Source: Sphingopyxis granuli NBRC 100800
GTDB lineage: Bacteria; Pseudomonadota; Alphaproteobacteria; Sphingomonadales; Sphingomonadaceae
Assembly (NCBI RefSeq): GCF_001591045.1
Contig: NZ_BCUA01000024.1
Location: 1-51,951, forward strand
Reading direction: 5' to 3'
DNA length: 51,951 bases
The translations under genes were made by a program, and so were the position numbers. The notes under the pieces were generated by a model. It was not told the origin of the DNA, searched no databases, and saw only the letters and a list, made by a program, of their open reading frames with translations. Shown here piece by piece: positions 27,427 to 34,845 of the stretch. How positions within the stretch are numbered: position 1 is the stretch's first letter; each line of letters begins with the position of its first letter.

Positions 27427-27858
27427 ATGGAAGCCTGCATAAGAAGGTTCTTCGAAAGATATGAGAGCTTCTTCAACCGGTCCCTCGCCGGCGACACCGA
27501 TATGAAGGAGGTCGCGGCGCTATACGCGTCGGAGTTCATCGCAGCATCGCCCGCGGGCGTGATGACCGGCAAGAACGACGACCAGCTGAAGCAGGTCATG
27601 GCGCAGGGCTATGAACGCTATCGGGCGATGGGAACGAAGGAGATGCGGATACGCGACATCCGCGTTTCCCCCATGGATGAGCATCATTGCGTGGCCCATG
27701 TCGCCTGGACGGCACATTATGCCCGCAAGGATCGACCGGACGTGGCAATAGACTTCGACGTTCACTATTTCGTTCAGAAACTGGATGGCGAACCAAAGGT
27801 TTTCGGCTGGGTATCGGGCGACGAACAGGCGCTTCTGAAAGAGCATGGTATCGTCTGA
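27427..27858 (+). CDS. NTF2-like fold protein (function unknown)
   Basis: 143 residues. An N-terminal helix (FFERYESFFNRSLAG), LYASEFIAASPAGVMTGK, RIRDIRVSPMDEHHCVAHVAW and DFDVHYFVQKLDGEPKVFGWV fit the alpha-plus-beta barrel of SnoaL/NTF2-like proteins. No catalytic signature is clear. GGAGG seven bases before the ATG fixes the start. Its codon use differs from its neighbours: AGA, AGG and ATA codons cluster at the 5' end. It stands alone between the SRP RNA and the ferredoxin gene, so may be recently acquired. Confidence 0.75.
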   Translation: MEACIRRFFERYESFFNRSLAGDTDMKEVAALYASEFIAASPAGVMTGKNDDQLKQVMAQGYERYRAMGTKEMRIRDIRVSPMDEHHCVAHVAWTAHYARKDRPDVAIDFDVHYFVQKLDGEPKVFGWVSGDEQALLKEHGIV

Positions 27859-27865
27859 GGTCGAT

Positions 27866-28201
27866 TCAACGCGCCCCCTGCATGTTACGGCTTTCCCCCG
27901 GGATATGCACGGTCAGCCCGTCGAGCGCCTCGGTCAGCACGATCTGGCACGACAGGCGGCTGGTGCGGCGCGCGCCGGCGGCGAGGTCGAGCATATCCTC
28001 TTCTTCTTCGCTCGCGGGCGGCAGGCGGTCGAAATCCCCGCGCGCGACGATGACGTGGCAGGTCGAGCAGGCCATCTGGCCTTCGCATGTGCCCTCGAGC
28101 GGCATCAGATACGCCTGCGCGACGTCGAGCAGGATGTCGCCGGGGGCGGCCTCGGCCTCGGTGCGGCCCTTGCCATCGGCGTGGATGAAAGTGACGCGCA
28201 T
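27866..28201 (-). CDS. 2Fe-2S ferredoxin (adrenodoxin/ISC type)
   Basis: 111 residues. The cluster ligands are Cys39, Cys45, Cys48 (GTCEGQMACSTCHV) and Cys85 (RLSCQIVL). DEEEDML-like acidic helix (SEEEEDMLDLA) is the partner-binding face of vertebrate-type ferredoxins. It supplies electrons to Fe-S assembly or P450 partners. Its start overlaps the cysteine desulfurase stop by one base, so a role in Fe-S cluster assembly is likely. Convergent with the NTF2-like gene. Confidence 0.93.
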   Translation of the reverse strand: MRVTFIHADGKGRTEAEAAPGDILLDVAQAYLMPLEGTCEGQMACSTCHVIVARGDFDRLPPASEEEEDMLDLAAGARRTSRLSCQIVLTEALDGLTVHIPGESRNMQGAR

Positions 28202-29286
28202 CAATCGACTCCCTGCAGCCGCGCCGCGTCCCTGATCGCGGTCATGCCGTCGCGCAATTCCGCCTCGCTGGTATAGCGCCCCCAGCCGAGGCGGATCGAG
28301 GCGCGCGCGTCGGCCTCGCCCACCCCCATCGCGCGCAACACATGGCTGACCTTTCCGGAGCCGCTGCCGCACGCGCTGCCGAGCGAGAAGGCGACGTTCC
28401 GCGCATCGGACATCAGGCGCAGTCCGTTCACCCCCTCGCGCCGGATATTGAGATTGCCGTGGTAGCGCCGCTCGACCGAGCCGTTCACCGTCCATCCGGG
28501 CAGGCCGTCGAGCGCGAGCGACCAGAGGCGCTCGACATGGCGCGCATCGGCTTCGGCGCGCTCCGCCATCAGTGCCGCCGCCGCGCCGAAACCAGCGCAC
28601 AGTGCGGGCGACACGGTGCCCGACCGCATTCCCTGTTCCTGCGCGCCGCCGAGCAGCAGCGGCGGCAGGTCGACGCCGTCCTTCACCCACAGCGCGCCGA
28701 TCCCCTTCGGCCCGTGAATCTTGTGCGCCGACAGCGCGATCAGGTCCGGCCCGTCGGGGATCGCGACGCGGCCGTAACCCTGTACCGCATCGCACAGCAG
28801 CAGGCTTTGCCTCGCATGCGCGGCGGCGACGAAATCGGCGACCGGCTGGATCGTCCCGACCTCGTTGTTGACGAGCATCGCCGCGACGATGCCGCCCTCT
28901 GGAATCAGCGCCGCATCGGGGGGGAGCGCCAGCCCCTCGCCATCGACCGGCAGGGCCGCCGCATTCAGGCGTTCGAGGCATTGCAGCGACGCGGCATGTT
29001 CGATGGCGAGCCCCGCGACGCCGCCCGGCTTCGCCTCCGCTCCGCGCAGCAACGCCCAGTTGAGCGCCTCGGTCGCGCCCGAGGTGAAGAAGACGCGCCC
29101 GCCCTTCGGCAGCAGCGCCGCGACCTGGTCGCGCGCGACCTCGACCGCGGCGGCGGCGGCGCGGCCGGCCTTGTGCGTGCTCGACGGATTGGCGAAGCTG
29201 TCGCCGTCATCGGACAGCCAGCGCAGCATCGCCTGGCGCGCTTCGGGGGCGAGCGGCGTCGTGGCCTGGTAGTCGAGGTAGATCAT
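28201..29286 (-). CDS. Cysteine desulfurase (NifS/IscS class V aminotransferase)
   Basis: 361 residues. PLP Lys189 in SAHKIHGPKG; substrate-loop catalytic Cys306 in GSACGSGSGK; IYLDYQATTPLAPEA at the N-terminus. It removes sulfur from cysteine as a persulfide for Fe-S clusters or thiolated tRNA. Group I-type loop lengths suggest IscS/NifS rather than SufS. The start at 29286 is chosen because the 39-codon extension is repeat sequence. Operon with the ferredoxin; no iscU neighbour. Confidence 0.93.
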   Translation of the reverse strand: MIYLDYQATTPLAPEARQAMLRWLSDDGDSFANPSSTHKAGRAAAAAVEVARDQVAALLPKGGRVFFTSGATEALNWALLRGAEAKPGGVAGLAIEHAASLQCLERLNAAALPVDGEGLALPPDAALIPEGGIVAAMLVNNEVGTIQPVADFVAAAHARQSLLLCDAVQGYGRVAIPDGPDLIALSAHKIHGPKGIGALWVKDGVDLPPLLLGGAQEQGMRSGTVSPALCAGFGAAAALMAERAEADARHVERLWSLALDGLPGWTVNGSVERRYHGNLNIRREGVNGLRLMSDARNVAFSLGSACGSGSGKVSHVLRAMGVGEADARASIRLGWGRYTSEAELRDGMTAIRDAARLQGVD

Positions 29287-29318
29287 TCCGCCGGTCTCTG
29301 CTCTTCCATCTCTCATCA

Positions 29319-29395
29319 TCGTCACCCCGGACTTGATCCGGAGTCCATTCACGCAGCGTCGAAAGAATGGACCCCGGATCAAATCCGGGTGACGA
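29319..29395. repeat. Dispersed inverted repeat
   Basis: Arms at 29319-29351 and 29365-29395 are inverted copies of TCGTCACCC-CGGA-TTGATCCGG-GTCCATTC with a few differences. The arm centre GGATTTGATCC/GGATCAAATCC is itself near-palindromic. This form is widespread between genes in sphingomonads as I recall it. It lies upstream of the cysteine desulfurase start; the rest of this 241-base gap is promoter-sized sequence. Confidence 0.75.
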
Positions 29396-29527
29396 ACAAG
29401 CACTTATTGCGAACGATTCGCAAAAGTTGCAACTTGCCACCGATTTTCTATATAGGCGCCAATTCCGCTCCGCCACCCCGTACCCCACGCGAATCGGTGG
29501 CCAGCCCGACACAGATAAAGGTGCTCC

Positions 29528-30184
29528 ATGCCCGACGTCATTTTCCCCGGCCCCGAGGGCCGCATCGAAGGCCGCTTCTCTCCCCCGCCGCGCCCGCGCG
29601 CGCCGGTCGCGCTGATCCTGCATCCGCATCCGCAGGGCGGAGGCACGATGAACGACCGCATCACCCAGGCGATGTACAAGAGCTTCGTCGCGCGCGGCTT
29701 TGCGACGTTGCGCTTCAACTTCCGCGGCGTCGGACGCAGCCAGGGGACGTTCGACAACGGCATCGGCGAACTCTCCGATGCCGCGTCGGCGCTCGACTGG
29801 GTGCAGTCGATCCATCCCGAGGCGCAGACGACCTGGGTCGCCGGCTTCAGCTTCGGCGCCTGGATCGGCATGCAGCTTCTGATGCGCCGCCCCGAAATCC
29901 GGGGCTTCCTGTCGGTGGCGCCGCCCGCGAACATGTATGATTTCAGTTTCCTCGCGCCCTGCCCTTCGTCGGGGATCATCGTCGCGGGCGGCGCGGACGA
30001 GATCGTGCCGCCCACCGCGGTGCAGAAGCTGGTCGACAAGCTGCGGACGCAAAAGGGCATCACCATCCATCACGACGAGATTCCGCGCGCGAACCACTTC
30101 TTCGAGCATGAACTCGACCAGTTGATGAAGAGCCTCGACAATTATCTGGACATGCGGCTCGCGCCCGATTCACCGATCCGGTAA
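29528..30184 (+). CDS. Alpha/beta hydrolase (COG2945-like)
   Basis: 218 residues. Nucleophile elbow GFSFG with Ser108; oxyanion-side HPHPQGGGTMND (32-43); LRFNFRGVGRSQG; an Asp in GGADEIVPP; His in PRANHFF. This is the COG2945 group of small serine hydrolases in proteobacteria; the substrate is unknown. It starts downstream of the repeat element, and a TATATAGG-like -10 stretch lies near 29450. Convergent with the 54-residue membrane peptide gene. Confidence 0.85.
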   Translation: MPDVIFPGPEGRIEGRFSPPPRPRAPVALILHPHPQGGGTMNDRITQAMYKSFVARGFATLRFNFRGVGRSQGTFDNGIGELSDAASALDWVQSIHPEAQTTWVAGFSFGAWIGMQLLMRRPEIRGFLSVAPPANMYDFSFLAPCPSSGIIVAGGADEIVPPTAVQKLVDKLRTQKGITIHHDEIPRANHFFEHELDQLMKSLDNYLDMRLAPDSPIR

Positions 30185-30207
30185 CAATCCGTCGCGGGGG
30201 CGACGGA

Positions 30208-30372
30208 TCAGGTCGTCGGGATCAGCCAGATCGCGACATTGGCGAACATCACCAGCGCCGCGACGAACATCAGCAGCGCGCGGCGCCGGTCTCCCTTGCG
30301 AAAGAGATAGGCGCCGCCGCCGGTCAGCGCGACCCCGGTGAACACCAGAACGGACATGATCGTGTCGGACAT
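30208..30372 (-). CDS. Small two-helix membrane peptide
   Basis: 54 residues: ATG at 30370-30372, TGA at 30208-30210. Two hydrophobic helices (about 3-22, IMSVLVFTGVALTGGGAYLF; and about 31-51, LLMFVAALVMFANVAIWLI) flank a basic turn RKGDRRR, a positive-inside hairpin. I infer coding from hydrophobic periodicity and codon choice. The function is unknown. It lies alone, convergent with the hydrolase and divergent from rpiB. Confidence 0.6.
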   Translation of the reverse strand: MSDTIMSVLVFTGVALTGGGAYLFRKGDRRRALLMFVAALVMFANVAIWLIPTT

Positions 30373-30486
30373 CGCGCCGCCTTATCGCCCGCGTCACAAA
30401 TTTACCACCTCGCTTATGGCAAAGCGGGGCGGCTTCGCCTAAAGCGCGCTCATCCGATTCCCTCGAAACCCAGCGGGAGACGCGCC

Positions 30487-30936
30487 ATGCGCATCGCCAT
30501 TGCATCCGACCATGCCGCATATGAGCTGAAGGCCCTGCTGGCGGAATGGCTGCGCGGCGAGGGGCACGAGGTTGCCGACCTCGGCACCAACGGGCCGGAA
30601 TCGGTCGATTATCCCGATTATGGCTACGCTCTCGCCGATGCGGTCGCGACCGGCGGCGCGGAGCGCGGCGTCGCGCTGTGCGGGTCGGGCATCGGCATCT
30701 CGATCTCGGTCAATCGCAACCCGGCGTGCCGCTGTGCGCTCGTTTCCGAACCGCTGTCGGCGAGGCTCGCACGCGAGCATAATGACGCGAACGTCATCGC
30801 GATGGGCGCGCGGCTGACCGGCATCGACATGGCGAAGGCGTGCCTGACCGCCTTCCTGTCCACCGATTTCGCCGGCGACCGCCACGCGCGCCGCGTCGAC
30901 AAGCTTTCCAACCCGCAACTGGAGACCAGCCGATGA
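30487..30936 (+). CDS. rpiB: Ribose 5-phosphate isomerase B
   Basis: 149 residues. [14 protein letters not shown] (N-terminal phosphate site), [13 protein letters not shown], catalytic Cys in [15 protein letters not shown], and [14 protein letters not shown]. It interconverts ribose 5-phosphate and ribulose 5-phosphate. GGGAG precedes the ATG. First gene of rpiB-glyA-orf72-nrdR-trmJ; its stop overlaps the glyA start by four bases. Confidence 0.95.
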   Translation: MRIAIASDHAAYELKALLAEWLRGEGHEVADLGTNGPESVDYPDYGYALADAVATGGAERGVALCGSGIGISISVNRNPACRCALVSEPLSARLAREHNDANVIAMGARLTGIDMAKACLTAFLSTDFAGDRHARRVDKLSNPQLETSR

Positions 30937-32240
30937 CCACAGACACGCTCGACAAGCCCATCAAATCGGCCGGTTATTTCACCGACGGCGTCGGTACGAC
31001 CGACCCCGCGGTCGCGGCGGCGATGCAGCATGAGCTGGAACGCGAACGCTATCAGATCGAACTGATCGCGTCCGAGAACATCGTTTCCAAGGCGGTGCTC
31101 GAGGCGCAGGGATCGGTCTTCACCAACAAATATGCCGAAGGCTATCCGGGCCGCCGCTATTATCAGGGCTGCGGCCCGTCGGACGAGGTCGAGACGCTGG
31201 CGATCGACCGCGCGAAGCAGCTTTTCGACTGCAATTTCGCCAACGTGCAGCCGCATTCGGGCGCGCAGGCGAACGGTGCAGTGATGCTGGCGCTGACCAA
31301 GCCGGGCGCGACGATCCTCGGCATGAGCCTCGACGCCGGCGGCCACCTGACGCACGGCGCCGCGCCGGCGCTGTCGGGCAAATGGTTTAACGCCATCCAA
31401 TATGGCGTGCGCGCCGACGATCATCTCGTCGATTTCGACCAGGTCGAACGCCTTGCCAAGGAGCATCGGCCGGCGCTGATCATCGCGGGCGGTTCGGCCT
31501 ATCCGCGCACGCTCGACTTCGCGCGCTTCCGCGCCATCGCCGACGATGTCGGCGCGCTGCTGATGGTCGACATGGCGCATTTCGCGGGCCTCGTCGCGGG
31601 CGGCGCGCACCCGTCGCCGATGGAACATGCGCATGTCGTCACCACGACGACGCACAAGACGCTGCGCGGCCCGCGCGGCGGCATGGTGCTGACCAATGAC
31701 GAAGCGATCGCGAAGCGGATCAACTCGGCGGTCTTCCCCGGCCTGCAGGGCGGTCCGCTGGTGCATGTCATCGCCGCGAAGGCGGTCGCCTTCGGCGAAG
31801 CGCTGCGCCCAGAGTTCAAGACCTATGCCAGGGCGACGATCGCCAACGCGCAGGCGCTGGCGAACCGGCTGAAAGCGCGGGGCGCCGATATCGTCGCGGG
31901 CGGCACCGACACGCACCTCGCGCTGATCGACCTGCGCCCGCTCGGCATCACCGGCCGCGACGCCGACGAGGCGCTCGAACGCAGCGCGATCACCTGCAAC
32001 AAGAACGGCGTCCCCTTCGACCCGCTGCCGCCGGTCAAGACCAGCGGCATCCGCGTCGGATCGCCCGCCGGCACGACGCGCGGCTTCGGCATCGCCGAGT
32101 TCGAGGCGATCGGCGACATGGTCGCCGACGTGCTCGAAGCGCTGCGCGACAAGGGCGAGCAGGGTGACGCCGATGTCGAGGCCGACGTCCGCGCGCGCGT
32201 CCGCGCCCTGTGCGAACGCTTCCCCATCTATCAGGGATAG
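30933..32240 (+). CDS. glyA: Serine hydroxymethyltransferase
   Basis: 435 residues. PLP Lys242 in [24 protein letters not shown] (44-53); [25 protein letters not shown]. It converts serine and tetrahydrofolate to glycine and methylene-tetrahydrofolate. ATGA overlap with rpiB sets the start at 30933. Coupling to nrdR downstream links one-carbon supply to deoxynucleotide control. Confidence 0.97.
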   Translation: MTTDTLDKPIKSAGYFTDGVGTTDPAVAAAMQHELERERYQIELIASENIVSKAVLEAQGSVFTNKYAEGYPGRRYYQGCGPSDEVETLAIDRAKQLFDCNFANVQPHSGAQANGAVMLALTKPGATILGMSLDAGGHLTHGAAPALSGKWFNAIQYGVRADDHLVDFDQVERLAKEHRPALIIAGGSAYPRTLDFARFRAIADDVGALLMVDMAHFAGLVAGGAHPSPMEHAHVVTTTTHKTLRGPRGGMVLTNDEAIAKRINSAVFPGLQGGPLVHVIAAKAVAFGEALRPEFKTYARATIANAQALANRLKARGADIVAGGTDTHLALIDLRPLGITGRDADEALERSAITCNKNGVPFDPLPPVKTSGIRVGSPAGTTRGFGIAEFEAIGDMVADVLEALRDKGEQGDADVEADVRARVRALCERFPIYQG

Positions 32241-32244
32241 GATG

Positions 32245-32463
32245 ATGGCGCGCCAGCACCCCGAGGAGCCGACGCTGGTCGAACTGACGATCGAAGAGGT
32301 CAAGGCGATGGGCCGGCAGGGTATGCACCACCCCTCGACGCGCCCGGTGCTGACCGGCGGGGCGATCGGCGCGGTCGCCGGTGCGTTACTGCCCGTCGTG
32401 AGCTGGCCGGTCGGCCTGCTCGCGGGAGCGGCGATCGCGCTCTATGGCCGGGTGAAACGCTGA
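32245..32463 (+). CDS. Small membrane protein in the glyA-nrdR operon
   Basis: 72 residues. A charged head (ARQHPEEPTLVELTIEEVKA) is followed by RQGMHHPSTRPVLTGG and a hydrophobic Gly/Ala-rich stretch (about 39-66, GGAIGAVAGALLPVVSWPVG and onward). I do not recognise the family. AGGGA seven bases before 32245 favours that ATG over the one at 32242. It lies between glyA and nrdR with four-base gaps on each side. Confidence 0.7.
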   Translation: MARQHPEEPTLVELTIEEVKAMGRQGMHHPSTRPVLTGGAIGAVAGALLPVVSWPVGLLAGAAIALYGRVKR

Positions 32464-32466
32464 GCG

Positions 32467-32937
32467 ATGCGCTGTCCCTATTGCGGCCATGAAGACAGCC
32501 AGGTGAAGGACAGCCGTCCGACCGAGGACGGCGCCGCGATCCGCCGCCGCCGCCAGTGCGAGGACTGCGGCGCGCGCTTCACCACCTTCGAGCGCATCCA
32601 GCTTCGCGAGGTCGCGGTGCTCAAGGCGGGCGGCAGCCGCGAACCCTTCGACCGCGAGAAGCTGATGCGCAGCGTCCAGATCGCGTGCCGCAAGCGCCCG
32701 ATCGACGGCGCGCGCATCGAGCGGCTGGTATCGGGCATCCAGCGCCAGCTCGAAACATCGGGCGAGAATGAGGTGAAAGCCTCGCAGATCGGCGCGATGG
32801 TGATGGAGGCGCTGAAAGGCTTCGACAGCGTCGCCTATATCCGCTTCGCCAGCGTGTATCGCGATTTCACCGAAGCGAAGGATTTCGAGGAGTTCGCCTC
32901 GACGATCAACGAAGCGGCGCACAAGGGCGGCTCGTGA
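32467..32937 (+). CDS. nrdR: Transcriptional repressor NrdR
   Basis: 156 residues. The zinc ribbon is Cys3, Cys6, Cys31 and Cys34 ([20 protein letters not shown]). An ATP-cone domain (about 49-139) contains [16 protein letters not shown] and [12 protein letters not shown]. NrdR represses ribonucleotide reductase genes according to bound ATP or dATP. Its stop overlaps the trmJ GTG start by four bases. Confidence 0.96.
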   Translation: MRCPYCGHEDSQVKDSRPTEDGAAIRRRRQCEDCGARFTTFERIQLREVAVLKAGGSREPFDREKLMRSVQIACRKRPIDGARIERLVSGIQRQLETSGENEVKASQIGAMVMEALKGFDSVAYIRFASVYRDFTEAKDFEEFASTINEAAHKGGS

Positions 32938-33674
32938 CCAAGGCGCCCGCCCCGGTTATCGTCCTCGTCCGTCCGCAGCTCGGTGAGAATATCGGCACCG
33001 TGGCGCGCGCGATGCTTAACTTCGGGCTGACCGAACTCCGCCTCGTCGCCCCGCGCGACGGCTGGCCCAATCCGGCCGCCGGCCCCGCGGCGTCGGGCGC
33101 CGACGTCGTGCTTGCCAACGCCCGGGTCTTCGACACGCTCGCCGATGCGGTCGCCGACTGCACTCACGTCTACGCCACGACCGTGCGCAAGCGCGGCGTC
33201 ACCAAGCCGGTGCTGACGCCCGAAGCCGCCGCGACGCAGGTTCATGCCACGTCCGGTCGCTCGGCCTATGTCTTCGGCCCCGAACGGTCGGGGCTCGACA
33301 GCGACGATGTCGCGCTCGCGCACAACATCGTCACCGTGCCGATCAATCCTGCTTTCGGATCGCTGAATCTGGCGCAGGCGGTGATCCTGATCGCCTATGA
33401 ATGGTCGAAGGGCGAAGCGCTCGCGAGCCCGCCCGAGGCGCCGCTCGATCCTCCTGCTCCGCATCGGGAACTGGAGGATCTGATCGATCACCTCGTCCGC
33501 GATCTCGATGCGGCAGGCTATTTCTTTCCGCCCGAACGCACCACCGCGACGCTGCGCACGCTTCGCACCGCGCTGACCAAGACGGGATGGTCGCACAATG
33601 ATATCAGGATGATGCACGGCATCGTTACGACGCTGGGGAAAGCGCGGAAATCGGCTCGCGGCGGCGATAATTAG
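32934..33674 (+). CDS. tRNA/rRNA methyltransferase, TrmJ-like (SpoU family)
   Basis: 246 residues. SPOUT-fold blocks are [45 protein letters not shown] and [15 protein letters not shown] with the knotted SAM site. The length and motif wording fit TrmJ, which 2'-O-methylates position 32 of tRNAs. GTG start at 32934 overlaps the nrdR stop. Its stop overlaps the convergent chorismate mutase by four bases. Confidence 0.9.
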   Translation: MTKAPAPVIVLVRPQLGENIGTVARAMLNFGLTELRLVAPRDGWPNPAAGPAASGADVVLANARVFDTLADAVADCTHVYATTVRKRGVTKPVLTPEAAATQVHATSGRSAYVFGPERSGLDSDDVALAHNIVTVPINPAFGSLNLAQAVILIAYEWSKGEALASPPEAPLDPPAPHRELEDLIDHLVRDLDAAGYFFPPERTTATLRTLRTALTKTGWSHNDIRMMHGIVTTLGKARKSARGGDN

Positions 33675-33976
33675 GCGCGCAGATCGTCCCAGCGGTCGAA
33701 TTCGTGCGCGATCGACTGTTCGACCAACTCGTTCCACACGGCCCGGATGCGCGCCGCGTCGAGCCCCGCCGCTTCGGCCGCGCGTCCGACATTGTCGAGC
33801 ACCTGCGCCTTGCGCGGCTCGTCGCGGACCGCGCCGCGCTCAGCCTTGATCCGCGCCGCCGCGTCCATATAGCCGAAGCGGCGCGCCAGCAGCGCGACCA
33901 GTTCGCGGTCGACCTGGTCGACCCCTTCGCGCACCTCGATCATCGTCTGGCATTGTTCGGGCGGTTTGGCTGTCAT
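33671..33976 (-). CDS. Chorismate mutase family protein (AroQ/PchB-like)
   Basis: 101 residues. [32 protein letters not shown] has the AroQ Arg-x6-Asp pattern, followed by [13 protein letters not shown] and a third helix. The wording resembles the chorismate mutase/isochorismate-pyruvate lyase branch (PchB). No salicylate or siderophore genes lie nearby, so its role is open. The start at 33976 (MTAKPPE) avoids a 21-codon extension into the rpsD promoter region. This is the second AroQ-like protein in the window. Confidence 0.82.
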   Translation of the reverse strand: MTAKPPEQCQTMIEVREGVDQVDRELVALLARRFGYMDAAARIKAERGAVRDEPRKAQVLDNVGRAAEAAGLDAARIRAVWNELVEQSIAHEFDRWDDLRA

Positions 33977-34026
33977 GTGCGTCGCCTTTAGCGGCTTTTT
34001 CGGCGCTGTCGAGCGGGTCGCCGCAC

Positions 34027-34053
34027 TTGACTCGGACACACGCTCCGTCTAAC
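34027..34053 (+). promoter_or_regulatory. Candidate rpsD promoter
   Basis: TTGACT (34027-34032), a 15-base spacer, then TCTAAC (34048-34053). This leaves a leader of roughly 115 bases before the rpsD start. Confidence 0.45.
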
Positions 34054-34094
34054 CGCGCGCCTTCGCAATGGACCCCGCACCCCGGTGAAGCGGC

Positions 34095-34127
34095 GGTCGC
34101 GCAGGAAGGCTTTCCTGTGGTGCGACC
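34095..34127 (+). promoter_or_regulatory. rpsD leader hairpin, candidate S4 autoregulatory RNA
   Basis: GGTCGC (34095-34100) pairs with GCGACC (34122-34127) and CAGGAA (34102-34107) with TTCCTG (34112-34117) around GGCT. CGGTCG (34094-34099) could instead pair with CGACCG (34171-34176), directly before the start codon. Two exclusive pairings suggest translational control by S4; this is inference. Confidence 0.4.
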
Positions 34128-34176
34128 CGGGACACAAGCCGAAATTCCTCGGCACACAGCAGATTGGAGACGACCG

Positions 34177-34788
34177 ATGTCGAAGCGCCATAGCGCCAAG
34201 TACAAACTCGACCGCCGCATGGGCGAGAATATCTGGGGCCGCCCGAAGAGCCCGGTCAACCGCCGCGAATACGGCCCCGGCCAGCATGGCCAGCGCCGCA
34301 AGGGCAAGATGTCCGACTATGGCATCCAGCTTCGCGCCAAGCAGAAGCTGAAGGGTTACTACGGCGACATCACCGAAAAGCAGTTCAAGAAGAACTATAT
34401 CGAAGCCGCGCGAATGAAGGGCGACACGAGCCAGAATCTGATCGGCCTGCTCGAACGCCGCCTCGACGCGATCGTCTACCGCGCCAAGTTCGCGCCGACG
34501 ATCTTCTCGGCCCGCCAGCTCGTTAGCCACGGCCACGTCTATGTGAACGGCGTCAAGTGCAACATCGCAAGCCGCCTCGTGAAGCCGGGCGACGAAGTCA
34601 CGCTGGGCAAGAAGGCGCAGGAAATGGCGCTGGTCGCCGAAGCGCAGAGCCTGCCCGAGCGCGACCTGCCCGAATATGTCGCGGTCGACGGCACCAAGGC
34701 CACCTTCGTCCGCGTCCCCGCGCTCGACGAAGTGCCCTATCCGGTGAAGATGGAACCGAACCTGGTCGTCGAATTCTATTCGCGCTGA
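34177..34788 (+). CDS. rpsD: 30S ribosomal protein S4
   Basis: 203 residues. [20 protein letters not shown] opens the protein and [18 protein letters not shown] is the conserved rRNA-binding block. The S4 domain contains [15 protein letters not shown] and [24 protein letters not shown]. It is a primary 16S rRNA binder in small-subunit assembly. GGAGA precedes the ATG. It is transcribed alone here, outside the alpha operon, with its own leader and terminator. Confidence 0.98.
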   Translation: MSKRHSAKYKLDRRMGENIWGRPKSPVNRREYGPGQHGQRRKGKMSDYGIQLRAKQKLKGYYGDITEKQFKKNYIEAARMKGDTSQNLIGLLERRLDAIVYRAKFAPTIFSARQLVSHGHVYVNGVKCNIASRLVKPGDEVTLGKKAQEMALVAEAQSLPERDLPEYVAVDGTKATFVRVPALDEVPYPVKMEPNLVVEFYSR

Positions 34789-34808
34789 TCGGTCCGGATC
34801 ACGAAATC

Positions 34809-34840
34809 AAAGAGGCGGTCCGGCAACGGGCCGCCTCTTT
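34809..34840 (+). terminator. Bidirectional intrinsic terminator
   Basis: AAAGAGGCGG (34809-34818) pairs with CCGCCTCTTT (34831-34840), ten perfect base pairs, followed by TCGTTTC. It lies 20 bases past the rpsD stop and six bases before the convergent S9 peptidase stop, and can serve both genes. Confidence 0.85.
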
Positions 34841-34845
34841 TCGTT

